From assembly GCA_000697335.1 (NCBI GenBank), contig JNEM01010895.1, forward strand, positions 1 through 32,438: DNA of 32,438 nt, written 5' to 3'. This DNA comes from Conidiobolus incongruus B7586. Taxonomy: Eukaryota; Entomophthoromycota; Entomophthoromycetes; Entomophthorales; Conidiobolaceae. Below are positions 23,345 to 32,438 of this stretch, piece by piece; position 1 is the first letter of the stretch, and the number at the start of each line of letters is the position of its first letter. The position numbers and the translations under genes are program-made. The notes under the pieces are model-generated. The model searched no databases and was not told where the DNA came from. It saw nothing but the letters and a program-made list of their open reading frames with translations.

Positions 23345-24268
23345 ATGTCATCAATAATAGAAATGAAAAAACTCAAGTTAGTTACCCTTATAGTTAGCAT
23401 TTTATTTAATGTCATCAATTTAGCTTTCAATGGAACAAATACCTTTGTAGTTTTAAAATCAAACGATTGCTGGAGACATCCAGAAATTCTGTTGATTGTA
23501 ATGAGTTTGGTGACAAACTTAACGTTAAATGGATGTCAATTAGCTTTTAATATTATCAAGTTTAATTTTGCAAAATTTGATCATTTGCTTCTTCTGAAAG
23601 TTGAAAACTTTTTATTTAATTATTTATTAATGGTAAACTTTAATTTATTGTGTACTTTAATCTTTATCCGGCATTTGGCGTTCATTAAAGTAGAATTAAA
23701 ATTCAGGTATATAATATTGGTATGTAGCTTACTGAATTGTGTTGCTTTTTCAATAATATTGGGTATGGGTTGGAAATATGGACATCAGATGCAATTGGAA
23801 TCCACATCGTTTACTTTTAATTTATACTACAGTTGGAGTGTTGATCGCTATTTAAACATGTGTTTCCTACTTCCGTTCGTGATGAATACAATATATGTCA
23901 TCTTCATCCAAACGTTTTACATTAAACTAAACAAACTTATATTTAATATGTTTTTTAAGCCTAAGACAATTAGTACTTTCGTACTCACAATCTCACCGGA
24001 AGCTCAATTGAAGAAAAAGAAGTCCCGACGATATCTATTGGCTCAATGTATTTGGATTTCATTTGGACTTAGTATATATTGGGTTTCAGAATTAGTCTCA
24101 ATAATATTAATCACCCGAAATCCAACTGATATTAAATTAATTCATATTTGCTCAAGTATTAAGTGGATTGTCATTGGTTTTACCAATTTGTTCAATTCTA
24201 TTAATATTCTAATATTTCATCACCCTACGAAAAAGGATTTCCTTGAATTCTTTAAACGATCAAGTTAA
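23345..24268 (+). CDS. rhodopsin-like (class A) seven-helix receptor
   Basis: Intronless. The start is the ATG at 23345, giving 307 residues; the open frame extends to 23309, but only through a non-ATG codon. Seven helices lie near residues 11-36, 46-71, 82-113, 121-143, 169-193, 231-257 and 270-292. A short amphipathic helix 8 follows (PTKKDFLEFF). The end of helix 3 reads IRHLAF, in the place of the (E/D)RYLAI of class A receptors, with the key Arg present but the acidic residue replaced. Helix 6 keeps a Cys-x-Trp (235-237) without the proline of CWxP. Helix 7 has NSINILIF in place of NPxxY. The third inner loop is basic (KKKKSRR, 223-229). These are degenerate class A hallmarks. An expanded set of such receptors is known in some entomophthoralean fungi. 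Ligand and G-protein unknown. It converges on PRP6, 61 bp away. Confidence 0.75.
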   Translation: MSSIIEMKKLKLVTLIVSILFNVINLAFNGTNTFVVLKSNDCWRHPEILLIVMSLVTNLTLNGCQLAFNIIKFNFAKFDHLLLLKVENFLFNYLLMVNFNLLCTLIFIRHLAFIKVELKFRYIILVCSLLNCVAFSIILGMGWKYGHQMQLESTSFTFNLYYSWSVDRYLNMCFLLPFVMNTIYVIFIQTFYIKLNKLIFNMFFKPKTISTFVLTISPEAQLKKKKSRRYLLAQCIWISFGLSIYWVSELVSIILITRNPTDIKLIHICSSIKWIVIGFTNLFNSINILIFHHPTKKDFLEFFKRSS

Positions 24269-24329
24269 TATTACTTATTATATTATCCTTTATTTTATTA
24301 CTTTAATAAACAGACATATTACTATTGGT

Positions 24330-27283
24330 TTAAATGATCGCACCGAGTTGACTTTCAACTTTTTCCAACAGCTCTTTACCCTTAACTTGGAAGTTTTCAA
24401 CAGATTTAGCGGTCTTCTGCCATAATTCTCCGTGTTTGGGGTCGGCCTGGAGACATTGCTCAATGACTTGGTTTACTTGTTCCTAAATAGAAATGTTTTA
24501 GTATACTATATTAAAATATATTGAAGTGATTAAAAACTACCTCTGTTCCTTGTTCCTTTTCAAATTTCAAATACCAAGCCCAAGTATCACCATGGTCAGG
24601 ATTCTGTTTGACAGATCTAGCAAACATATTTCTAGCCTTTTCAATCTTACGATCAGCCCAGAGATTACGTGCCATTACAGAGATAATAAGGGGATCGGCA
24701 TTACAGCTTTTAAGAGCATCGGCAATTTTACTCTTTCTCTGAGCTCTAGGCTCCATTAGGATGGCTTCAGCCCATAAAATATTGGAATTTGGACATTCTT
24801 GAAGAGCTAAATAAAAAAAATATTAGTCTATTATTGAATTTGTCATATATTAAAGTGATTTACCTTTAGCTAAAAGAGATTTAGCAATAACAGAATTGTT
24901 GAATTTCATTTCTAAGCGAATGGCAGCAAGCCATAATTGAGGTGTTTTCGGATTAATAAGACGACCTCTTTCTAATACGGATCTAGCTTTGATATGTAGA
25001 TCAACTGATTCTTCAAGTTGGGCTGCAAGGATCCATAGAGTAATAGACTTAGGACATAATTTGATTCCCTTATTGAAAGCCTCACGAGCTTCTGAGATTT
25101 GATTCAACTGTTGATGAATCTGACCTTTGATCATCCATAATTTATCAAACTTGGGGAATTTTTCATTTGCTTCTTCCAAGAGCTCCAAAGCCTTGTCGTG
25201 ATTACCCAACTGACGTTCCAATACAATTGATTTCATCCACACTTTTTCTGTGTCTGCTTTGCTTCTAGCGTTGGAAAGCAAAATTCTAGCACGCTCATAT
25301 TCCAAATTTTCAACTTCTAACTTAACTGCCGCAAGCCAAATTTGTTCACTATCGGGATTCACACGGAAAGCTCTTTCAAGAATTGACCCAGCACCTTGAA
25401 TATTGCCAGCAATCCACTCTTCCTTTGCCCACATAAGCCATAAAACTTCGTCGTGGGGACAGTGTTTAACTGCGCGATCAAGTAACTCTTCGAGCGATTT
25501 CCTAGTTCCATGATCCTTTTCAAAAAAGGCAGCTCTTTCCCAGATGGAACTATTATCAGGGTAGTTATTCAAACAGTAAGCATACATAGCACGAGCTGTT
25601 TCATAAGCTTTATGTGAGGTCGAGGTTTCAGCATCTTCGAGCCAAGTGTCAAGCTGATCGACGGGATCAACATTCATTGCTAATGTAGCACGGATGATAG
25701 CTTGGCAAGTTTCGACACATTCGTATTCAAGTTCACTTTCTTCAGCGAGTTTGATCCATTGATCTCGGTTCAATACAACACCATATTTTGACAAATCTGT
25801 GATAGATCGCTTGATGAGATAATCAACTTGTTCTGAATTGCCATTCTGCTCTTCGAGATGAGCTGCAGCAATCCAGATTTCATGACTGGTTGGAATAGCT
25901 TTCCGTGCTTTGTTAAGAACCTTTCTAGCTTGGTCATGAGGTTCGAGTTTAGCAAGTGCGAGCCATAAATCTACGGAAGAAGGAACTAATTCAACAGCTC
26001 GAGCAAGCAAGATTTTGGCTTCTGCATGGTTTTCCTCGAGATCAATTGCGGCTTTCCAAATTGTAACTGAAGTTGGAAGGTATTCTAATGCTTTTCTTAA
26101 AACTCTTTTCTTAGCTTGCGTCTCTGTTTCCAGTTTAGCTGCAGCAAGCCAAATTTTAACAGAGTCCTTAATATGACGAATTGAATTGGCTAAAATGATT
26201 TTGGCGTTTTCAGGAGTATTCAATCTTGCAGCTTCAAGCCAGACATCCTCACTATCGGGACAACGTTCGCAGCCTTCAGCAATAATATGCCTAGCTTTCA
26301 CAATTTTTCCTGCAACCTCTTCAAGGCGAGCTGCAGCAATCCAACCGGGAGCATATTTGGGATTGGACACAGTCACTGAGTTGAGCAAAGTCCTTGCTTT
26401 TTTAATATCACCTATTTCGGCGTCTGTCTTCAAGACAACGCTGCTCAGCTCCGTAAGATAACCTTTGGGATCAATGGTAGATTGACCACCTTTTGAGTCT
26501 GAAATCTGTCCCAATTTGAGATTGAAAACTTTGCTATTTGCTTGACCAATTTCGACAAAATTAGTTAAACCTCCAGAACCCACACTTCCAGCAGGAGTAA
26601 CAGTACCATTCAAAGAAATAGAATTGTCATAAGAATTTTCCATTCTAGCTTTTTCTAATAGAGAATCAGGTACAGGAGTAAATTTTTCTTTAATCTTATT
26701 CTTTTTTCTATTTTTGCCAACTAAGTCACCTACCTCGGGTAAGTTTGCCCATTCGTCTTCCGTGACTTGAGCTAAACCACGTTTTAAATCAGCAAATTGT
26801 TGTTGAATTTTGGGTCTTTCTTTCCTATATTTAATTAATTCTTCTTTTTCACGTTCCTCTCTTCTAACTTTTCTCCTTTCATCCATTTTTTGGTCAATAG
26901 ACTCGTAAATTTTATCGGCTTCATCGTCATCTTCATCGTATTGAATACCAGAAAATAATCCAACTTCGTTATCTGGATCTTGATATCTTTCGGAATCGTC
27001 TTCGTTACCTTTTTCAAATTCGTCACTAAAAAAATAAAATATTAAATTTTGGTGATAAAATTAATATTTAATTAAAAATTCTTACACTACATCGGTTTCA
27101 ATATCATCTCTAGCAGGTCCAATATCTGATCGGGTGGTAAAACCTGAAGCTCTAAATAGAAACAAAAAGTTAATTCAAACTAATTTCTTTAAATAAATTG
27201 TTGACTTACCCTCTTCCCAACCCTGCAACATATCCAGGTGGAGCAGGCTGTCCCATAAAGTCTTTATTACCATAAATTGACAT
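24330..27283 (-). CDS. PRP6: pre-mRNA-processing factor 6 (U5/tri-snRNP HAT-repeat protein)
   Basis: Five exons on the minus strand: 27283-27210, 27151-27086, 27025-24864, 24806-24541 and 24482-24330. They total 2721 nt and 906 residues, close to S. pombe Prp1 and human PRPF6. Introns are 57-60 nt and all junctions keep phase. The N-terminus carries the PRP1_N signature: PAPPGYVAGLGRGASGFTTR and SDIGPARD (residues about 13-40). An acidic stretch and a charged helical region (ERRKVRREEREKEEL) follow. From about residue 260 to the end the protein is built of HAT/TPR helix pairs with repeating WLAAAKLE, IWIAAAHLE and LWLMWAKEE units. The family bridges U5 and U4/U6 in the tri-snRNP and is essential for spliceosome activation in the nucleus. 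That fits an intron-dense genome. The first two short exons were found by splicing to the conserved N-terminus. Confidence 0.96.
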
Positions 27284-30200
27284 ATTGTATCCAAAGACTA
27301 TTTTTTATACTTGATTAATAATATAATGAATTTAACAGATAGTCAATAAAATTGTTTTAGTTTACTTATATTGATTATGTGAATTGAAATATTTAATTCA
27401 GCGATATTTATACTAATTTGGTTTGTATAGTTTATGGGATTTAATTTCCAAATCAGGATTTATTTTAATGATTTTTCTATTTTGAGTTAAAATTTCAAAT
27501 TTAAAAAAAAAAATATTGATGTTTCAATCAAAATTTTATTAAAAGTTTGAAATAAATAATAAATAGTAAGTAAATCTAATTAGTATATTTTAGAGAGTAA
27601 TATATGTAGTTAATACTATCAATTTTATATTTATATTTTGTTTTCTATAATTTATTAAAATTAATCTAATAAATTAAAAACATAATTCAAGGATCTAAAT
27701 TTCATGACAAAATTTTCATATTATTATTTAATATTCAAAATTGCTCAAATTTTATTATGTATTTTATTTAAAATCAAATTATTTTAATGTTAAGCATTAT
27801 ACCTAGTCGGAATTCAGCAAATATTTGATAAGTGGTATAATCCTTTTTCGATAAAATCTTCTCAAATGATTTCATCAATATAGAAGAATTTAATAATTAA
27901 ATCATATCTTCTCCTTTTGTTATAGAGACGTTATACTATATCTACTTATTGTATTTCAAAATAAAAATCATAATTATTTTATAAACTTTTTATTAGAATC
28001 AACTATATTTATCACGATCTTTGCTTATAGAATTACTGGATATAATATAGTTTACTCACGCTGTAATTGGACCGACCATGGTCACTAATCAAGAAAAAAC
28101 TATAATTAGTATATAAATATTTGAATGCATTACTAAGTTGTTCCAATATCTACAATAAAGTATTTTTTAATTAGTTAAACCGTGTTTTTTAAAAGGTAAT
28201 TTTATAGATTCAATTTCATATTTACTATATTATAAAATTCCATATATTTGATTATCTATAATATAAATATTGATGGTTTGCACAAATTAATTAAAATGAT
28301 ATTTTGATCAAAGTTACTAACTTATTATTCATGCAACAAAATTATAATTCTACATAATGTCTCAAGTATCAGTATTATATATTTTAAATCTATAAATATT
28401 CAAATTACATTATCTTTTTCCAAGTATTTATTATTTTTTATGTAATTATATATTTAATATTTTTATTCACACATAATAAAAGCGCTTTATTCTTATCATA
28501 TCCAATACCAGTTTTTCTACAACCGAATTTGATGAAGATTTTAATAAAAATTGATTACTAGTATGATATATTCAGAGCAAAATTGCAATTTGAGATTATT
28601 AAAAAATACTGAGGTATTTAATAAATCAAAATGATAGTTTTTATAAAGATTTGATAAAAATTGTAAAACTATATTGTTATAATTTGAAAAATTTACCTAG
28701 ATTTAAATGATTTCTTTAGATAATCTATAATTAATCAATATTATTGAATATCAACCTGAACTTAATCATTATAAAGATTAGGATTTATTGGAGTCAATAA
28801 AAACTATAATTTCAAATATTTGAATATATTATTTTGTTATTTGGTCTTAACTTCCTCACCTTAATAAACCGCCAGTCAAGCAAAATCAATTACAAATAGC
28901 CTTTATTATATATCCCGCCATAATTTATTTAACCAAATAGTCACTTTGATATAAGATGCTCAAAATATAAAGATATAATTTATCAATATATAACATTACT
29001 CAACGATATATTTACTCTAAAGTATCCATTCAATCAAAGTTTCTTATCAAAGTAATGATTATTATATTTTTGGATATTTTAGGGATTATTTAAAATAGTA
29101 TATTACCTCAAAATAAATTAGCTATATCTTATTAAAACACTAACTATATCAAATGATTTATAATATTTTTAAAGTGAGAAAAACAAAAGATGTTTAATTT
29201 CCAACTAATTTATTTCCATTATAATAATGCTTCAACTCATACAGCTAACGATTCTAAATATTTTGTCAAGTTGCTAGGTAGAAGTTATTAAAACACTTAG
29301 CTCACTTACCATATTTCCATATTCCAAATTATCGCTTATTTAAGAGATTAGTTAATTTCTTAAAATACAATAGCTTTATCGATCAAAGCCAAGTTACTAT
29401 TCTTTGGCAATTTATTAATTTTATATTGTTAAAATTTTATAATATAATTACTAGCTTAAAAGATTATTATGTAAAGGTTCTTTAGAACGGGACGAATATA
29501 TTGAATATTAATAACTATTTAAATTTTTTTCCATTTTATTATTAAATATCAAATTAGTGATTATCTTAATTTTTTGAACCATATTTCAAAAATTGTGTTA
29601 ATAATCAAAAATTATTTGTTAATTTAAAGGAAAACTTAATTAAATATAAGTGATCAGAATTTGGAAACAATTATACAAATTTAAAATCAATATTAATTAA
29701 CCCTATGATTTCTGAAGTTATATTCCCTAATGTCAATTAATTTTAAATAAATTATATATAATGATGTGAATATTTGATAAAAATAATTTATGATGAAATT
29801 ACCTTATTTATAATATACAAAAATCATAAATGTAATATGTAATCAAATATAACGTATTATAAACAAATAAAATCAATATATAATTAAAAACTTTTTAGGA
29901 ATTATTTAATATATTACTTCAAATTCATATCAATGATTATTCATCATAAACTAAAATTTGATTTGATTATTTGATCTTTAAATGGAAACTTAAATCATGA
30001 GATATTATCTAATTTCAAAATTAGCATAATTTGAACGATTTGGGAAAAGTTAATAAAAACACTGATATAATATGAGATATTTTTGATATAGAAATAAGAA
30101 CATTTAATAAAAATTATTACTATATTTGAAAATAAAATTCAAATAATTTTAATGAATTTCTACACAGATAATAATTGAAGAGATTTGATAGAAAATTGTA

Positions 30201-30372
30201 ATTTGAGCTTAATTATTTGCAATAATATTCATCACTCAAATACAATTTGACCCTTACTATTGATCTAATCAATTGCTTTATAAATACCATAATTAATCAC
30301 ACAGGATTAAATTATAAAATTTCCATTGTAGCATTTATTAATTTTAAATGTTCTCTTTATAATTTTAATTAG
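27284..30372. other. AT-rich intergenic tract
   Basis: 3.1 kb between the divergent PRP6 and the gene at 30373. The PRP6 promoter lies at its left end. Parts such as 28030-28090, 28850-28930 and 29240-29410 are a little less AT-rich, but they have no open frame, splice scheme or RNA fold that I can support. Confidence 0.65.
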
Positions 30373-31318
30373 ATGAGAAATATTTCTGATGTCTATAACA
30401 TTCAACAAAGAAAAAATTATATTCAAAATTTTCAAAAAGCCAGAAGACAATTTTTGCCTAGTCCTAATAGTACTTCAGTCACTGCTAATGCTGATTTAAT
30501 TAATAATAATCAACTCTATCATCCTCAACCTGTATATTCAAATTCTATCTTTATTCCTTCGACGTTTTCAAATAACACAACAAATTCTCAAATCTCTCAA
30601 ACCCCTCACATTTCACATTTGAAATTACGACGCAGCAAAATTATCAAGTCATATCAGCAAAAATGCGTCGAAATCTTCAAGAAACTAAGGATGTCCATGC
30701 CAAACTAACTAAGATAGGCTCTGCCAAAATAGTTTCATCTAATAAAGATGCCACTAATACTTCCAATGTACCACATGCTCAACCTGGTAATATAATATAT
30801 TGGTTTTAATCATTATTTATTTTAATTCTTGTTTAGCTTCTTTACCTAGTTTTAATCTTCCAGTCAGGTAATTATTAACACCTTTCTTATTTTATTTTTC
30901 AATTTTTTAATTTTCGCACATATATAGATGATAATCAACTTCCAACAAATCAACTTGATAATTTGAGTATTAGTGGCAATTTTAACTTTTTAATTAGTAT
31001 CTCGAATTTAAACTAATTAAACTTTGTTCAGATTTAGAATCACTTGATGAAGAGTCGATTAAAAAAATGAAAATACTTTATACTAAAAAAGTTATTGAGA
31101 TGGGTGTCAAGTTTACTCATTTAAAAAACCTACATCTTTCAAGTTCATATTTTAATCAAACTCCTATTATCAAAATTTTACAAAAGGGTCATAGTGATTT
31201 CACAAAATCAAATTCTTCAAGCAATGGTCAATGTCAAAGAAAAATTTTGGTGAACAAGGTAATTCTCGTTCTTTTTATTTTTTATATTTACTAATATACC
31301 CTTATTATTTAGGCTTAA
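30373..31318 (+). CDS. hypothetical low-complexity protein, spliced (tentative model)
   Basis: Tentative six-exon model: 30373-30531, 30636-30786, 30850-30867, 30928-30966, 31032-31258 and 31313-31318. It gives 600 nt and 199 residues, ending Lys-Ala-TAA. All later junctions have GTA donors and AG acceptors, with introns of 54-65 nt. The first intron (104 nt) is twice the local norm. It is used only to pass from the opening frame to the one that carries NYQVISAKMRRNLQETKD. A frame change in a decaying gene is the alternative. The product is rich in Asn, Gln, Ser and Lys. It has a basic helical start (QQRKNYIQNFQKARRQF) and a C-terminal helix ESIKKMKILYTKKVIEMG. No family was recognised; such composition is common in transcription cofactors and other disordered proteins. 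The ATG follows a TTAG that could itself be a 5'-UTR acceptor. Confidence 0.45.
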
Positions 31319-32438
31319 CGTTGGTATTTCTTGGTAAATTCTCAATCAACTCTATATGCTAAGCAATTCAATATTTTTGGCATTCATTTTCAGTATTATA
31401 TATGTATATCAACTATACTATTTAATTTTAGAGTAGTTATCATTTAAAATCTTTCATAAAAGTCAATTTCTAAACGGTGTAACATAATCAATTCTTCAAA
31501 ACTATTTAAAATGCAAAATTTTTTAAATAGTTGAAAATTACATTGATTCAACTCAATAGAATTGATATTAGAAGATTTTACAAGATGATTACAACTTTAT
31601 TTTTTATGTTTAATAGATACATTTTATATTTCATAATTTCAATTTATTGACATTTTGTCAAAGTCATTTTCATCAATATTTATATAAATAATCAACTTTT
31701 AATTCCCAATTTAAATATAAATTTTTCAAATATTCAAACAGAACCAATTTGAATTCGATTCAATTTTTAATTAAAATTTGATAAATATATTTAATTCTCA
31801 ATAATAATATTCAATAGCTAATATGATTTTTTGAGAGTATATATTTTAGCTTAATTAATTAACTAACTTTTAATTAAGGGTTAATTTTTCAATTTCCTTA
31901 TTTTGTAAACACCATTTATGTTCAAACTTTGATTTCTTAAATAATATAATAAATAGCAACATTTTAAAGGAATTATTTTACATTATATACGCATACGACA
32001 ATATTTATTGAAATTATCTAAGGAATATTAGCACATTTTATTAACCATCTTACTTCAAAGTTTTATTTTTTTATAACTCACTATTATTATTTAAATTAAC
32101 AGGATATTTCATTATTATTTTAACTAATTAAAATTTTGGATTATTATTTTTTTTATTATTCTTTATTCAAATAAAAATTCACTGACAAAAATTTATTAAA
32201 TAAATTTTATATTTTTAAAAATATTGCAAATTAAATTAATTTTTTTTAATTGATATATTTAAAAAAATTAATGATAATATATTAAATTTAATATTTGAAC
32301 TATTAAAATTAATTTTATATAATTATTTACTTGATATTTATAATATTATCTCAAAAAATTGCAAAATTCTTCTAATAACATTATTCAATTATCTTTTAAT
32401 AAATTTAAATAAAATATATATATTATATAACCTCCAAC
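31319..32438. other. AT-rich intergenic tract
   Basis: From the stop of the hypothetical gene to the window end the DNA is very AT-rich. No open frame of note, repeat array or RNA gene was seen. Confidence 0.7.

Noticed and set aside
30837-30867. Earlier acceptor for the third exon of the 30373 gene
   Set aside because: It gives a pleasant peptide but leads to an immediate stop after the next junction. The CTAG acceptor at 30849 keeps the frame.
1-32438. CRISPR arrays, bacterial-type operons, toxin-antitoxin or defence gene sets
   Set aside because: No spaced direct repeats and no such genes were seen; the window is eukaryotic with spliceosomal introns.

Overview
The window is nuclear DNA of a very AT-rich eukaryote, most likely an early-diverging fungus. 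Non-coding DNA is dominated by A/T runs. Ordinary exons sit near 35-40% G+C. Introns are small and uniform: nearly all are 46-65 nt, with GTAAN donors and a T-rich YAG acceptor. Every recognisable gene ends in TAA. The gene content is a PRP6 splicing factor, a THADA/Trm732 tRNA-methylation cofactor, MPDU1, DPM3, coactosin and rhodopsin-like 7TM proteins. Together with the base composition this suggests an entomophthoralean (Conidiobolus-like) fungus. That placement is inference, not something the sequence proves.

Layout, left to right. 1-1.44 kb is AT-rich spacer with two small perfect hairpins. 1.446-1.52 kb is an orphan exon-like scrap. 1.94-2.69 kb (+) is a seven-exon coactosin gene, assembled here by splicing. 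3.65-4.57 kb is coding-like debris. About 4.6-6.35 kb (+) is a decayed dynamin-related GTPase pseudogene. 7.07-7.81 kb and 10.08-10.82 kb (-) are two intronless 245-residue seven-helix paralogues, about 65% identical by hand count, of a family I do not recognise. 12.09-12.89 kb (-) is MPDU1. 13.11-19.14 kb (-) is a twelve-exon THADA/Trm732 gene of 1826 residues with an unusually G+C-rich central exon. 19.36-19.43 kb (-) is tRNA-Gly(GCC). Just upstream of that tRNA, 19.44-20.05 kb is a block of foreign composition, perhaps a fragment of an LTR retroelement. 20.65-21.04 kb (-) is DPM3 in three exons. 23.35-24.27 kb (+) is an intronless rhodopsin-like receptor. It converges on PRP6 (24.33-27.28 kb, -, five exons) with 61 bp between the stops. 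30.37-31.32 kb (+) is an uncertain multi-exon hypothetical gene. The remaining intergenic tracts are AT-rich with no gene I can support.

The genes do not form an operon-like set. Two of them, MPDU1 and DPM3, serve the use and synthesis of dolichol-phosphate mannose in the ER. PRP6 belongs to the U4/U6-U5 tri-snRNP, and THADA/Trm732 to tRNA anticodon-loop methylation. The most interesting unexplained items are the tandem 245-residue 7TM pair, the decayed dynamin and the debris before it, and the tRNA-adjacent insert. I found no defence system, CRISPR array, gene cluster or clear new molecular system.
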